A stretch of DNA of 64,000 nucleotides from Rhodococcus marinonascens NBRC 14363 (GCF_001894885.1 NZ_BCXB01000009.1:62001-126000), one strand, 5' to 3'; positions 1 to 9,556 are shown, numbered from the stretch's first letter. The notes: generated by a model from the sequence alone, not told the origin. Numbers and translations: made by a program.

Positions 1-363
1 GACGAGGCGCCGAACGCGAAGGGGGGCGTCGACAAGCGCACCGTCCTGCGCCTGGACCGTCGTCTCGCTCCTGTGAAGGCCGCCGTGCTGCCCTTGTCAC
101 GGAATGCCGACCTGACGCCGAAGGCCAAGGACCTCGCCGCGACGCTCCGTCAGCACTGGAACGTCGAGTTCGACGACGCCGGTGCGATCGGTCGCCGCTA
201 CCGCCGCCAGGACGAGATCGGCACACCGTTCTGCATCACCGTGGACTTCGACACCCTCGAGGATCACGCCGTGACGGTGCGTGAGCGTGACTCGATGGCC
301 CAGGAGCGAGTAGCCCTCGACCAGGTCGAGGGCTACCTAGCGCAGCGCCTGATCGGTTCCTGA
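1..363 (+). CDS. glyS: glycyl-tRNA synthetase, C-terminal end (partial)
   Basis: The reading frame is open from base 1 and ends in TGA at 361-363, so about 120 C-terminal residues are visible. They match the anticodon-binding domain end of class II glycyl-tRNA synthetase: a segment reading [12 protein letters not shown], then AAVLPLSRN, then a stretch with [19 protein letters not shown] and a final [11 protein letters not shown]. This domain binds tRNA-Gly so that the catalytic domain, upstream of the window, can charge it in the cytosol. A strong hairpin follows at once. The start is outside the window. Confidence 0.93.
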   Translation, partial: DEAPNAKGGVDKRTVLRLDRRLAPVKAAVLPLSRNADLTPKAKDLAATLRQHWNVEFDDAGAIGRRYRRQDEIGTPFCITVDFDTLEDHAVTVRERDSMAQERVALDQVEGYLAQRLIGS

Positions 364-371
364 CCCCTGAG

Positions 372-405
372 CGTGGTTGACGGGTCTCTGGACCCGTCAA
401 CCACG
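372..405. terminator. perfect 15-bp hairpin between convergent genes
   Basis: A perfect 15-bp inverted repeat with arms CGTGGTTGACGGGTC and its complement encloses a 4-base TCTG loop. It lies 8 bases after the glyS stop and 17 bases before the end of the convergent MepB-like gene, so it can serve both strands. There is no clear T-run, as is common in high-GC actinomycetes. Confidence 0.8.
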
Positions 406-421
406 TACAGGCGGCGTGCCG

Positions 422-946
422 CTATGGGGCTAGTTGTTTTGCGAACAACGTTCGGGCTCGTGCACAGTCGCATTCATCGATCTGGTGCGGCGGCAGGAAA
501 TATTCCAGCTGCCAGGTCTGAGTGTTCCGCGCCTGACGACTGGTCGGTGCCACCCACGGGGGATAGACGCGAATCGCGCGCTTGCCGCCCACACCGTCGC
601 GCGAGACGACACCGCGCCGGACGAGTGTGTCGACGGGAAACACGAACTGCCCGAACTGCTCGTGGTCTCGAACACTGATGACGAAGAGTTTCACGTTGTC
701 GGACGTGTCGAACGGGCGAATCGGTCCAGCCTCCCCGCGCTGCCAGAGTGTGACGAACTGGCCCACCTTGGTGGGAGTGGTCTTCGCCACTCGAAATCTC
801 GTCGCGAGGCCGTTGATCGACAACGCATACGCCCCGTATGCCGCGCTTTCCGGTTCACGCATCGGTGTGGTGCAAGCGAGCTCGTGTGGGCCGTAGATCA
901 GCGACTTCGCTGCGAGCAGGTCGGGATGAAGTGACAGGTCGGTCAT
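422..946 (-). CDS. MepB-family protein
   Basis: This 174-aa protein resembles MepB-like proteins, a family named after the third gene of the staphylococcal mepRAB locus and of unknown biochemical role. Visible family features are the ESAAYGAYALSING segment near residue 33, the KTTPTKVGQFVTLWQR stretch around residue 55, and a C-terminal block with KLFVISV, GQFVFP and GKRAIRVYPPW. The basic KxTPxKxGQFV stretch may bind nucleic acid, but that is inference. There are no membrane segments. The start is ATG at 946, only 7 bases from the stop of the upstream TPM gene, so the two are probably cotranscribed. Confidence 0.7.
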   Translation of the reverse strand: MTDLSLHPDLLAAKSLIYGPHELACTTPMREPESAAYGAYALSINGLATRFRVAKTTPTKVGQFVTLWQRGEAGPIRPFDTSDNVKLFVISVRDHEQFGQFVFPVDTLVRRGVVSRDGVGGKRAIRVYPPWVAPTSRQARNTQTWQLEYFLPPHQIDECDCARARTLFAKQLAP

Positions 947-953
947 GATGGAG

Positions 954-3005
954 TCAGAAGCGTCCGCCCCCGCTGATCCGACCGGAACTGCTCGGTCCCC
1001 CGAAGGACCGCGGACCGCCGCCGAAGCCGCCGCGCGAGCCTCGGCGGCCCCGGTTGCCGCCCCCGCTGAACCCGCCGCGCAGAACGCTGTCGATCAGGAT
1101 GCCGCCGAGGATCGCGCCGGCGGCATTGCCGCCCCCGCCTCCGGGTCCGGGGCGCTGGCTCGATTCCCAGCGGCCGACGTCGTTGTGAGCCAGTCGCAGC
1201 GCGTCGGCGGCCAGCGTGGATGCGGCTTGCGCCTCCTGTAGTGCACGGGAGGCGTCGGCGGCACGCAACTGCTGGGCACTCGCCAGGTGACGCTGAGCCT
1301 CCGTCAGGCGGGTTCGGGCCTCCGCGCCTACCACTCCACGGCGCGTGCCGATGAAGTCCGAGGCTGCCGTCACCTGCGACTGGGCAGCCACGAGGTCCCG
1401 GTCGAGGTGCTGCTGAGCGCGCTCGGCCTGCTGACGGGATTCCTGAGCCTCGGCGAGGACGGCATCGAGATGCGCGTCGGCCTTGACGATCTGGGTGAAG
1501 CTACCGAGTGGGTCGGTGTCCTTGGCGGTCCGCGCCGACGCCAGCGCAGCTTCTGCAGCAGTCCGGGCCTCGGCGAGTTTGCCACCGCCCTGCTCGGTGA
1601 ACTGGGCGGCGGTGGCGATTCCGGCCTCCACGTCGGTCATCGCCGCAGGCAATGTGGCAATGGCGTGGCGAATGTCTTCGGCGGCGTGGTCGACCGCGTC
1701 GAGGAGATTTCTTGCCTGCTCGAGCGCGCCCTCGGCGCCGCGAATCGCGGAGACCGCCGGCCCCTGCTTGCCGGGAGGCAGAGCGATCGCTTCTCGGCCC
1801 TCGGCCACGGCCTGCTCCACGAAGCCGAGTCGCTCCTGCGTCATCGTCACGTTGTGGGCGATGGAAGCAATTGCTGTGGAGGGGAATTCGGTCTGCAGAG
1901 TGGCGAGCGTCTGCGTGGATTCGGGTATCCGCACGGTCAACGCGACCATGTGCCGGGTGAGTGCGTCGAGCCGGTCGGGGGCGTTGATCAGCAGATCCCG
2001 GAGACCGTCGAACTCCTCGACCCGTTCGTTGAGTTCGCGGTCCGCGCGGCCGCACGAGGTGATGATGTCGACGAGCATCTCCCGTTGTTGCTGCAGAGTC
2101 TCGGGAATAGCGTCGTCGAGTCGCTGACGGACGGTGAACGCCGCCGCGAGCGCGGACCGCGCCTTCTCGAATGCCGCTGTGAACGACGCAATGGACTGCT
2201 CGCCGAATTCGCCGCGGGCCAAGTCGAGTTCCTCCTGGCTCGAGCGCAGCGCGTTGTCGGTCTCGACCAGGATCTCCTTGGCGCGTTCGTCCAGTGTGGG
2301 CAACGGGAGTGCGAAGAGAGCGGCCGTGTCCTCGGGGTCGATGTTGCGTGCGGCTTCGATGCCGGCGAGGGATCGGTCGTGTTTCTTCTTGCGTGAGTAC
2401 AGGACGACTCCGCCCGCACCCACAATCACTACGCCGCCGCCGATCAATAGCGTTCGCACAGACATCCCGTCGCTGGGGGTCATGGCGTCGCCGAGCCCTT
2501 CTGCGGCGGCGATCGCACTGCCAGCCCAGTCCTCAGCTCGCAGAGCGGGTTCCACCGCATTCACCCGAATGGATTCGGCCTCCGAGGTGGTGATCCCCTG
2601 CCCGTCCGGGACGTCGAGCGCGTACTCGCGGTCGACGGTCGCGACGGCGAGCAGGCCGTCGCGGTCGCCTAAGGCGGATTGTTGCGCGGTCTGATCGGCC
2701 CACTGCTCGGCTCCGAGTCCGCTGAAGTCGGAGACGTACACCACCCACAACCGCACCCTGTGCTCGTCGTAGAGTCGGTCGATCGCGGACTGGACGTCGC
2801 TCTGTTCGGTCGCGTCGAGGGCGCCAACTTCGTCCGTGATCTGACCAGGCAGCCGGAGCGGTGTCTCTGCCCAGGAGATCGCAGGCCCGAAGAGGATCGT
2901 CACGAGCGCGAGGAGGGCGCCGAGGGCGGCGACGCGGTGAGCCTCAAGAGTCTGCAGTCGCGGGCGGGAAGAAGGTGTCTGCTCCGGAGGCGGTGCGAGT
3001 GGCAT
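954..3005 (-). CDS. TPM-domain membrane protein with coiled-coil and glycine-rich tail
   Basis: A 683-aa protein. Residues about 25-45 form a membrane segment or uncleaved signal. A TPM domain (about 50-190, with WVVYVSDFSGLGAEQWA and a region near DGLLAVATVDREYALDVP) follows, then a second membrane segment (about 185-205) ending in SRKKKHDR. Residues 215-610 are mostly alpha-helical, and the tail is very rich in Gly, Arg and Ser. TPM domains are found in surface or periplasmic proteins of the YgcG type; their activity here is unknown. M. tuberculosis has a similar large TPM protein next to dgt. The start ATG at 3005 lies 69 bases from the divergent YdcF-type gene. Confidence 0.8.
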   Translation of the reverse strand: MPLAPPPEQTPSSRPRLQTLEAHRVAALGALLALVTILFGPAISWAETPLRLPGQITDEVGALDATEQSDVQSAIDRLYDEHRVRLWVVYVSDFSGLGAEQWADQTAQQSALGDRDGLLAVATVDREYALDVPDGQGITTSEAESIRVNAVEPALRAEDWAGSAIAAAEGLGDAMTPSDGMSVRTLLIGGGVVIVGAGGVVLYSRKKKHDRSLAGIEAARNIDPEDTAALFALPLPTLDERAKEILVETDNALRSSQEELDLARGEFGEQSIASFTAAFEKARSALAAAFTVRQRLDDAIPETLQQQREMLVDIITSCGRADRELNERVEEFDGLRDLLINAPDRLDALTRHMVALTVRIPESTQTLATLQTEFPSTAIASIAHNVTMTQERLGFVEQAVAEGREAIALPPGKQGPAVSAIRGAEGALEQARNLLDAVDHAAEDIRHAIATLPAAMTDVEAGIATAAQFTEQGGGKLAEARTAAEAALASARTAKDTDPLGSFTQIVKADAHLDAVLAEAQESRQQAERAQQHLDRDLVAAQSQVTAASDFIGTRRGVVGAEARTRLTEAQRHLASAQQLRAADASRALQEAQAASTLAADALRLAHNDVGRWESSQRPGPGGGGGNAAGAILGGILIDSVLRGGFSGGGNRGRRGSRGGFGGGPRSFGGPSSSGRISGGGRF

Positions 3006-3074
3006 GCTGCAAATCTATCGGGTGTGGCGAGTCTTCACCGGGGCGGAGTGGTGATAGCTGGCAGAATCGGGAGG

Positions 3075-3782
3075 GTGAATTCTGCACCCAGCCGTGAGCA
3101 CCACGACTACCCTCGCCGTTCTGCGGGTACGGGGTCTGGTAGTGCGGGTTCTGGGGGCGCATTGGCCCGGTGGACCCGAAGGGTGATCGCCGGCTCAATT
3201 CTGATCCCGGCGGTGCTGGTTCTGGGCACCGCGGTACGGGTGTGGCAGGTGGCACGGATCGACGACCGATCGGCCGCCGATGCGATCGTCGTGCTCGGCG
3301 CCGCGCAATACTCGGGAACCCCGTCCTCGGTATTCGAGGCTCGACTCGAGCAGGCATACAAGCTCTATGAAGGCGGAGTGGCCCCCGAGATCATCACCGT
3401 TGGCGGCAAGCAGGAGGGCGACGAGTATACCGAGGCAGCGTCCGGGAAGAACTATCTGATCTCGCGCGGGGTGCCAGCCGACAGCATCACCGCCGTCGAG
3501 GAAGGGTCCGACACCTTGCTCAGCATCGAAGCGGTCAGTGACGCGATGCATGATCAGGGCATCAATTCGGTGGTTCTCGTCAGCGACCCCTGGCATTCGC
3601 TGCGGACCCGGACGATGGCAAGCGACGCCGGACTCGAGGCATGGACGGCGCCCACCCGACAAGGGCCCGCGGTGTTCACTCGCGAATCTCAGTTCCACGG
3701 AATCGCTCGGGAGACAGGGGCTTTGATCTGGTATCAGCTCACCCACTTCTCGGCTGACTTCCCTTACACGGCGGGACAGTAA
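3075..3782 (+). CDS. YdcF/SanA-type DUF218 protein
   Basis: From GTG 3075 the protein is 235 aa. A basic N-terminus is followed by one membrane anchor at about residues 37-53 and then a DUF218 domain: [17 protein letters not shown], an [17 protein letters not shown] helix, [10 protein letters not shown], the E-A-x(3)-K-x-Y-L segment and [17 protein letters not shown]. Members of this family are envelope proteins linked to cell-wall or membrane integrity; the enzymatic reaction is uncertain. The frame is open much further upstream over the divergent TPM gene, but the domain starts only after residue 55, so the short form beginning after GGGAG is chosen. It ends 7 bases before dgt. Confidence 0.78.
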   Translation: MNSAPSREHHDYPRRSAGTGSGSAGSGGALARWTRRVIAGSILIPAVLVLGTAVRVWQVARIDDRSAADAIVVLGAAQYSGTPSSVFEARLEQAYKLYEGGVAPEIITVGGKQEGDEYTEAASGKNYLISRGVPADSITAVEEGSDTLLSIEAVSDAMHDQGINSVVLVSDPWHSLRTRTMASDAGLEAWTAPTRQGPAVFTRESQFHGIARETGALIWYQLTHFSADFPYTAGQ

Positions 3783-3789
3783 CTTCTCG

Positions 3790-5091
3790 ATGACAGCACA
3801 CACGACACCCACCGACGGTGTGTACACCGAACATGACGTCGCCCGCAGGGTTCACGAGGCACCGAAACAGGCCGGGGTACCGGGTAGCGAGATCGCGGCC
3901 GCCCAGCACCGGTCGGACTTCACCCGTGATCGTGCACGCGTTCAGCACTCGGCCGCACTCCGCAGGCTCGCCGACAAGACACAGGTGGTGGGCCCCCGGG
4001 ACGGCGACACCCCCCGTACCCGGTTGACGCATTCGATCGAGGTCGCTCAGATCGGCCGGGGGATCGCGGACGGTCTCGGTTGCGATTCCGATCTGGTCGA
4101 CCTCGCGGGACTCGCCCACGACATCGGTCACCCGCCCTACGGTCACAACGGCGAGAAGGCGCTCGACGAGGTAGCGGAGAACTGCGGTGGCTTCGAGGGA
4201 AACGCTCAGAATCTACGCATCCTCTCCAGCCTCGAACCGAAGGTGCTCCACGCCGACGGAAGCAGTGCCGGGCTCAACCTGACCCGGGCGTCGCTGGACG
4301 CGGCGATCAAATATCCGTGGACGAGACCGCGGCCGGGTGCGAAGTTCGGCGCCTACGACGACGACGCGGACGTGCTGGCCTGGATTCGGGAGGGTGCACC
4401 GGAGGGTCGCCAGTGCCTCGAGGCGCAGGTGATGGATTGGGCGGACGACGTCGCCTATTCCGTTCACGACGTCGAGGACGGCGTGATCGACGGGCGAATC
4501 GATTTGCGTTCGCTCGCGGACCCGGGGGATCGCCGGGCGCTTGCCGAGTTCGGTGCGGCGGAGTTCTGGGGACTCGACGTCGAGGAACTCGTCGAAGCGG
4601 GGCGGCGGTTGAGCCTCCTGCCCGTCATCGCGCGGGTGGACGGAAACTACGACGGTGGGCTCACCAGTTCGGTGGCGCTGAAGAACCTGACCAGCGAGCT
4701 GGTCGGGCGGTTCGCGAACGCAGCGATCGTCGGGACCCGTGCCGTCCACGGCGGGAAGCCGCTCGCCCGCTACGCCGCAGACCTGGTGATCCCACCGGTC
4801 GTCGCAGCGGAGGTGGCGCTGCTCAAGACCTTCGCGCTCAACTACGTGATGTCCGATGCTGCGCACAGGGCCAGGCAGGAGCGTCAACGCGACCGGGTGC
4901 ACCGGGTTGCCGAGTGGCTGTTCGCGACCGCACCCGCCGGTCTCGACCCACTGCTGGTTCCCGACTGGAACGCGGCAGTCGACGACGCCGCACGCATCCG
5001 TGTGGTCGTCGACCAGATCGCCTCCTACACCGAGAGTCGACTCGAACGGGTCGACAAGGCCAGCCTCGGTGCCCAGGCCAGCTGGGGGTAG
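3790..5091 (+). CDS. dgt: deoxyguanosinetriphosphate triphosphohydrolase-like protein
   Basis: A 433-aa HD-superfamily enzyme predicted to hydrolyse dGTP (or related dNTPs) to deoxynucleoside and triphosphate in the cytosol, affecting dNTP pools. The metal ligands can be read in order: His in [17 protein letters not shown], the HD pair in [18 protein letters not shown], and the later D in [17 protein letters not shown]. Length fits the actinobacterial family (about 420-430 aa). The start is ATG 3790, 7 bases after the YdcF-type gene. The next gene is dnaG, an arrangement conserved in mycobacteria and consistent with a DNA-replication role. Confidence 0.92.
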   Translation: MTAHTTPTDGVYTEHDVARRVHEAPKQAGVPGSEIAAAQHRSDFTRDRARVQHSAALRRLADKTQVVGPRDGDTPRTRLTHSIEVAQIGRGIADGLGCDSDLVDLAGLAHDIGHPPYGHNGEKALDEVAENCGGFEGNAQNLRILSSLEPKVLHADGSSAGLNLTRASLDAAIKYPWTRPRPGAKFGAYDDDADVLAWIREGAPEGRQCLEAQVMDWADDVAYSVHDVEDGVIDGRIDLRSLADPGDRRALAEFGAAEFWGLDVEELVEAGRRLSLLPVIARVDGNYDGGLTSSVALKNLTSELVGRFANAAIVGTRAVHGGKPLARYAADLVIPPVVAAEVALLKTFALNYVMSDAAHRARQERQRDRVHRVAEWLFATAPAGLDPLLVPDWNAAVDDAARIRVVVDQIASYTESRLERVDKASLGAQASWG

Positions 5092-5195
5092 CGAACCGTA
5101 TATCCGATCCGCCGGGATCGCGAACCGCCGAACCACCTAACCGCTGTTCGCGAGTCGGAAGTTCGGGCGCGCGGACAACGCCTACACTGTCTGCC

Positions 5196-7130
5196 GTGGC
5201 TGGCAGAATCCCTGATCGTGACGTTGCGGCCATTCGTGAGCACACTCGGATCGAGGACATTGTGGGGGAGTACGTCTCCCTGAAGCGTGCCGGCGGTGAC
5301 TCCATGAAGGGGCTGTGCCCCTTCCACGACGAGAAGTCGCCGTCGTTCCACGTCCGGCCCAACCACGGGCATTACCACTGCTTCGGGTGCGGTGAGGGTG
5401 GAGACGTCTACTCGTTCCTCCAGAAGATCGATCACGTCAGCTTCGTCGAGGCCGTCGAGCAACTCGCCGACCGGTTGAACTACACCATTTCGTACGAGGG
5501 CGGCGGCACTTCGGTGCAGCGAGACCGCGGCACCCGGGCGCGTCTCGTGGCGGCCAATGCGGCTGCTCAGGCGTTCTACGCGGCACGGTTGCAGGAACCC
5601 GACGCGCAGGCGGCCCGCGACTACCTGACGGAACGCAATTTCGACGCGCAGGTCGCGCAGCAGTTCGGCTGCGGATACGCGCCCGACGGCTGGGACATCC
5701 TCACCAAGCATCTGCTGGGGAAGGGTTTCGAAGTCAAGGAACTCGAGGCTGCAGGCCTGTCGAGAGAAGGGCGCCGCGGCCACATCGACCGGTTTCACCG
5801 GCGATTGCTTTGGCCCATCCGCAACCTGTCCGGCGACGTCATCGGCTTCGGCGCGCGCAAGTTGTTCGACGATGACACCATGCCGGGAAAGTACGTCAAT
5901 ACCCCGGAAACCATGCTGTACAAGAAGTCTCAGGTGCTGTTTGGGCTCGATCTCGCGAAGCGGGACATCGCGAAGGGGCATCAGGCCGTGGTCGTCGAGG
6001 GCTACACCGACGTCATGGCGATGCACCAGGCTGGAGTCAAGACCGCCGTTGCTGCCTGCGGCACCGCGTTCGGCGACGACCACCTCGCATTGCTGCGCCG
6101 ACTGTTGATGGATGACAGTTACTTTCGTGGCGAGATCATCTACACGTTCGACGGCGATGCGGCCGGTCAGGCCGCGGCGATGAAGGCGTTCGAGGGTGAT
6201 CAGAAGATGGCCGGGCAGACCTTCGTAGCCGTTGCGCCGGAGGGAATGGACCCGTGCGAACTCCGGCAGAAGTCCGGGGACGTCGCCGTCCGCGACTTGG
6301 TGGCGCGCCGCACCCCGATGTTCGAGTTCGTGGTCAAGTCGATGCTCACCGAGCACGACCTCGAGACCGCAGAGGGCAGGGTCGAAGCTCTACGGCGCAC
6401 GGTGCCCGTCGTCGCCCAGATCAAGGAACCGACGCTGCGCGACAGTTACGCCGTCCAGTTGTCCGGTTGGGTCGGGTGGGACGACATTGCCGCGGTCAGG
6501 CAGCGGGTGCGCGACGAGGCACGCAAGCGCGCGTCTACGCGCGGTTCCATGCCGGCGCCGCCGCGGAAGAAAACGGCCCGAGACGGCGAGGCGGACGCCC
6601 CGCAGTTGCCGGTCGGACTGTCGCGGCCCCGGCCGAACGATCCGACGCTCTGGGCGCAGCGAGAGGCGCTCAAAGGCGCGTTGCAGTATCCCTCGATCGC
6701 GGGAACTGTGTTCGATTCGCTCCCGGCGGAGACATTCACCCACCCCGCCTACGTCGTGATCCGTGAGTCGATGATCGCCGCCGGCGGCACAAGCGCAGGT
6801 CTGGGGGGCGCCGAATGGGTTGATGCCGTCAGCCGGGGCGTCGAGGACGTCACAGCAGCGTCGCTCGTGTCGGAACTCGCCGTCGAGCCGTTGCCTGCGG
6901 AAGAAGACACCGTCCCTCGGTACATCTCCGGTGTGATCGCACGCCTGCAGGAGGTGTGGGTGGGTGAGCAGGTAGCCGAACTCAAGTCCAAACTGCAGCG
7001 GATCTCGCCCGCAGCGGAGTCGGATGAGTTTCACTCCCTGCTCGGCGACCTCGTCGCCCTCGAGCAATACCGGCGGAGCCTGCTCGACCAGGCGATCGGC
7101 GATACCACCCGTGACGGGATAGCCGGCTGA
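5196..7130 (+). CDS. dnaG: DNA primase
   Basis: A 644-aa primase that makes RNA primers for replication together with DnaB helicase. The N-terminal CHC2 zinc-binding domain shows CPFHDEKSPSFHV followed by YHCFGCGEGGD. The catalytic core has the GFGARKL signature and the TOPRIM block VVVEGYTDVMAMH with YTFDGDAAGQ, supplying the acidic metal ligands. The C-terminal third is the helicase-binding region. The frame is open upstream across dgt, but homology begins at GTG 5196 with the typical AGRIPDRDVAAIRE start, 104 bases after dgt ends. Confidence 0.95.
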   Translation: MAGRIPDRDVAAIREHTRIEDIVGEYVSLKRAGGDSMKGLCPFHDEKSPSFHVRPNHGHYHCFGCGEGGDVYSFLQKIDHVSFVEAVEQLADRLNYTISYEGGGTSVQRDRGTRARLVAANAAAQAFYAARLQEPDAQAARDYLTERNFDAQVAQQFGCGYAPDGWDILTKHLLGKGFEVKELEAAGLSREGRRGHIDRFHRRLLWPIRNLSGDVIGFGARKLFDDDTMPGKYVNTPETMLYKKSQVLFGLDLAKRDIAKGHQAVVVEGYTDVMAMHQAGVKTAVAACGTAFGDDHLALLRRLLMDDSYFRGEIIYTFDGDAAGQAAAMKAFEGDQKMAGQTFVAVAPEGMDPCELRQKSGDVAVRDLVARRTPMFEFVVKSMLTEHDLETAEGRVEALRRTVPVVAQIKEPTLRDSYAVQLSGWVGWDDIAAVRQRVRDEARKRASTRGSMPAPPRKKTARDGEADAPQLPVGLSRPRPNDPTLWAQREALKGALQYPSIAGTVFDSLPAETFTHPAYVVIRESMIAAGGTSAGLGGAEWVDAVSRGVEDVTAASLVSELAVEPLPAEEDTVPRYISGVIARLQEVWVGEQVAELKSKLQRISPAAESDEFHSLLGDLVALEQYRRSLLDQAIGDTTRDGIAG

Positions 7131-7136
7131 GCAGGC

Positions 7137-7385
7137 CTACTTCCTTTTCAGCTGATCCTGCGGAACGAGGATGGTCGTTTCCTCGTTGAGCGGCTTCATT
7201 GGCTCGAGCTTGGGTTGCGTGTTCAGGGAGTCGGACAGCTTCTGGCGTGAGAGTTGCAGCACCTTCTTCGTCGCCGGACTGTTCGCCACTGCTTTGGACG
7301 CTCGGCTGATTTGTTCGTAGCGCGCACGTCCCGCGCGCGTGCCCAGCACGTACCCAGCAGCGATACCGATCAGCAACCGCATCAT
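7137..7385 (-). CDS. small conserved membrane-anchored protein
   Basis: An 82-aa protein beginning MMRLLIGIAAGYVLGTRAGRARYEQI. A short hydrophobic stretch with a GYVLGTRAGRxRYE motif, typical of actinobacterial small proteins annotated as YtxH-like, is followed by a soluble tail with many Lys and Gln. The start is set by AGGAAGCGGA just upstream of ATG 7385; the open frame extends 12 codons further without a ribosome site. The gene is convergent with dnaG and ends 6 bases from it. Function unknown. Confidence 0.6.
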   Translation of the reverse strand: MMRLLIGIAAGYVLGTRAGRARYEQISRASKAVANSPATKKVLQLSRQKLSDSLNTQPKLEPMKPLNEETTILVPQDQLKRK

Positions 7386-7522
7386 TCCGCTTCCTCCCGA
7401 CGAACGACAACCTTCTCCCATCCTGCCTGATGCGTCGACAGGCAGGCGATTTGGTATTGAGGTAGGGCTATGCGCTACAGTTTCTCTCGCATCGCCGGGA
7501 ACGGTGAAGCGCAGCAGAATAA

Positions 7523-7595
7523 TCCCCTGTAGCTCAATTGGCAGAGCTTCCGACTGTTAATCGGACGGTTGCTGGTTCGAGTCCAGCCGGGGGAG
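7523..7595 (+). tRNA. tRNA-Asn (GTT)
   Basis: A complete 73-base cloverleaf: acceptor TCCCCTG pairing with CGGGGGA, D-arm GCTC/GAGC, anticodon arm TCCGA-CTGTTAA-TCGGA with anticodon GTT, T-arm GCTGG-TTCGAGT-CCAGC, discriminator G at 7595. CCA is not encoded. Its 3' half is also the left attachment site of the element that follows. Confidence 0.96.
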
Positions 7596-7607
7596 CATCG
7601 AACGGCC
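7562..7607 (+). repeat. attL of element 1
   Basis: This 46-bp sequence is identical to 24267-24312. It begins inside the 3' strand of the tRNA-Asn anticodon stem, covers the variable loop, T-arm and acceptor, and extends 12 bases past the discriminator. The bases on either side differ between the two copies, which defines the limits. Confidence 0.95.
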
Positions 7608-7640
7608 ATCCTACCTGCAAATACAGGTGGGATGGCCGTT
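7601..7640 (+). terminator. element-encoded terminator for tRNA-Asn
   Basis: A 17-bp stem (7601-7617 with 7624-7640, one T-G pair) with a 6-base loop starts within the att core and finishes in element DNA. It replaces the native terminator, which is now displaced to the right end at 24309-24340. Confidence 0.75.
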
Positions 7641-7692
7641 CCCATACCTACGATTCGGCCTTCGCGTCACGCTTTCGACACGGATAGGCCTC

Positions 7693-8907
7693 CTATGCCT
7701 GATCTGCCAACTGGTCGAGCACTCTCGTCAAGTCGGGAGCCTCATAGGTGCGTTCGATGTAGTGCCGTTCGGTTACAGCGGTTCCTGAGTGGCCAAGCTG
7801 ACTGGCTGCATCCTTTGCACTGCTTTCGCGGTCGATCAGTGTCGCCACCGTCTTGCGGAAGCTTCGTGGCGTCACCCACTTGAAGGTCTCACCCCGTGCG
7901 TCGCGCCACTGGCGTCCGAGATTGTGGGGATCGCGCAGCGTTCCGGTGCTGGACGGGAAGATCACGTCGAAGTCGTTCGCCGTCGCGTTCATCTTTACCC
8001 GCATCATTGTCTCGACCGCGAACATGGGCAGCATGACGCTGCGCCTGCCGGCGTGTGTCTTGGGATGAGCCTGACGCACCAACCCCTCGCCCTTTACGCG
8101 CACGATCGTCCCCGTAATCGTCAACCGTGGAGGAGATGCAGCAAGGTCCAGATCTGCCCACCGCATAGCCAGGACCTCGCCGGGACGGGCGCCGGTGGCC
8201 AGGAGGATATCCACGACATCGAGCAGGCCCTGAGTGCGCTTCTGCCCCCCGATCTGTCTTGGCTCCCGCCCTTCCATGGCCGCGCCCGTCTGCCAGAGCC
8301 TCACGTGCTCGCGCAGCGCCTTCAGCTCATCGAGTGTGATCGCACGGACCTCGTGGGGTGCTGACTGCAGCTTCCCGACCTCCCGTACCGGATTTGTGGC
8401 AATGGCGTCATGGCGTACGGCCATGCTGAGCATCCCAGTTAGTGCGACCTTCATTGTCTTGGCCTTCGCGGGGTGGTTCGCGGCGACTTCCTTCAGGAGG
8501 CGGTCTATGCGGGACGTGGTGCACTCGCGGAGTCGAAGTCCGCCGATACTTCCCTTTATTGTCAAGGTTCCAGGCTCGGCCTTTGGAGACGGTTCAATCT
8601 GGTTCCGGTACTGACTGATGCTCTGGTGGCTCAGCTGGCCCGCCATGGAGATTTCGTCAAGCCACAAGTCCGCAAGTGTTTCGAGTCTCATGTCGCGATT
8701 GATTTCGTCGCCGCTCAGCGCAGTCCGATCTCTGATCGCACGCTTGAGACGTGCCTCCGAATCGCTCGATGACTTCCCGAATGCCTGTACTGGCCTCGTC
8801 TGGCCGTCGTGGTCACGAAATCTCGCGGACGCACGCCAACTGCCGTTCGTCTGCTTCCTGGTCGCGACCTTTCCGTAGGTGCCAATCTCGAGTGGGTTAC
8901 GAGGCAT
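7693..8907 (-). CDS. int: tyrosine recombinase (integrase) of element 1
   Basis: A 404-aa phage-type integrase that should catalyse site-specific recombination between the element and tRNA-Asn. The N-terminal arm-binding/SAM-like region (about 1-160) precedes the catalytic domain. Box I Arg is in ATGARPGEVLAMRW; the Arg of the second motif is in TPRSFRKTVATLI; the later His is in SQLGHSGTAVTERHY and the nucleophile Tyr is the Y of that motif. The usual first His of the HxxR motif is Arg here. ATG 8907 overlaps the stop of the upstream repressor gene; a GTG at 8928 is the alternative. It lies 85 bases from attL. Confidence 0.93.
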   Translation of the reverse strand: MPRNPLEIGTYGKVATRKQTNGSWRASARFRDHDGQTRPVQAFGKSSSDSEARLKRAIRDRTALSGDEINRDMRLETLADLWLDEISMAGQLSHQSISQYRNQIEPSPKAEPGTLTIKGSIGGLRLRECTTSRIDRLLKEVAANHPAKAKTMKVALTGMLSMAVRHDAIATNPVREVGKLQSAPHEVRAITLDELKALREHVRLWQTGAAMEGREPRQIGGQKRTQGLLDVVDILLATGARPGEVLAMRWADLDLAASPPRLTITGTIVRVKGEGLVRQAHPKTHAGRRSVMLPMFAVETMMRVKMNATANDFDVIFPSSTGTLRDPHNLGRQWRDARGETFKWVTPRSFRKTVATLIDRESSAKDAASQLGHSGTAVTERHYIERTYEAPDLTRVLDQLADQA

Positions 8908-9556
8908 CCGCGCCGCCCGCTGCCTCACCGTGTGGCGTTCGATCCGGATCCCGTCCCAGTTCGGGTACCGCAGCGAGTAGGAGTGAGCCGATTACCTGCA
9001 GGAAGTGGTCGTTGGGCGTACTCGCTCGGGCCGCCGGGGAATTAGCGAGGGCGACGGGAAGGTACTTGGAGAAATCACCTCGGTCAACGCCGAGCTGCTC
9101 GAGGATGCCAACGACTTCATGGAGTGGGAGGTTGGTGAAGATGGTCTCGATGAGCATCTCGAACTCGAGTCGATGACCAAACTCCCCGCCGATCAATCTT
9201 GACTGCAGCATGCGGGTGCAGTTGAGCTGCCCGCGAACTGTGATCAGCTGGTCCTCAATCTGGAGTTGGCGAAATTCCAGGTCGGAAGTCTCCGCCCTCA
9301 GCCGTGCGATCACGGAATCGAGGGGATCGACGGGCTCGAGAAGCGTCGAAATGCTCGTATCCAGCACACGAGTCAGCATGGGTGTCTCGTTGAGACGGAC
9401 GGGCCTCGTACCAGCTTCGACCTTCGACAATGTGCCTTGTGACCAATTGAGGCCAGCCTCGCGTAGTTCTCGTGCAAGGTCGCCCTGGCTCATGCCAAGA
9501 GTGTTCCGTCTCCTCTGGATCGTCCGCCCGATCTCGTCATCTGGGATCTCTGCCAT
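8897..9556 (-). CDS. XRE-type HTH regulator (element repressor)
   Basis: A 219-aa protein with an N-terminal XRE/Cro helix-turn-helix (about residues 5-65; IGRTIQRRRNTLGMSQGDLA and WSQGTLSKVEAGTRPV) and a long, mostly helical C-terminal region of unknown fold that probably dimerises. Its position between int and a divergent excisionase gene suggests it controls integration versus excision; that is inference. ATG 9556 gives the tightest N-terminus; another ATG lies 6 codons upstream. It overlaps the integrase start by 11 bases, suggesting translational coupling. Confidence 0.82.
   Translation of the reverse strand: MAEIPDDEIGRTIQRRRNTLGMSQGDLARELREAGLNWSQGTLSKVEAGTRPVRLNETPMLTRVLDTSISTLLEPVDPLDSVIARLRAETSDLEFRQLQIEDQLITVRGQLNCTRMLQSRLIGGEFGHRLEFEMLIETIFTNLPLHEVVGILEQLGVDRGDFSKYLPVALANSPAARASTPNDHFLQVIGSLLLAAVPELGRDPDRTPHGEAAGGADAS

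Noticed and set aside
2679-3074. Upstream extension of the YdcF-type frame over the TPM gene
   Set aside because: It is antisense to a conserved protein and lacks similarity; the start after GGGAG fits better.
4080-5195. Long upstream extension of the dnaG frame through dgt (1016 codons in all)
   Set aside because: It overlaps the well-supported dgt gene in another frame and primase similarity begins only at 5196.
5025-6356. 443-codon minus-strand frame opposite dnaG
   Set aside because: Shadow of dnaG without motifs.
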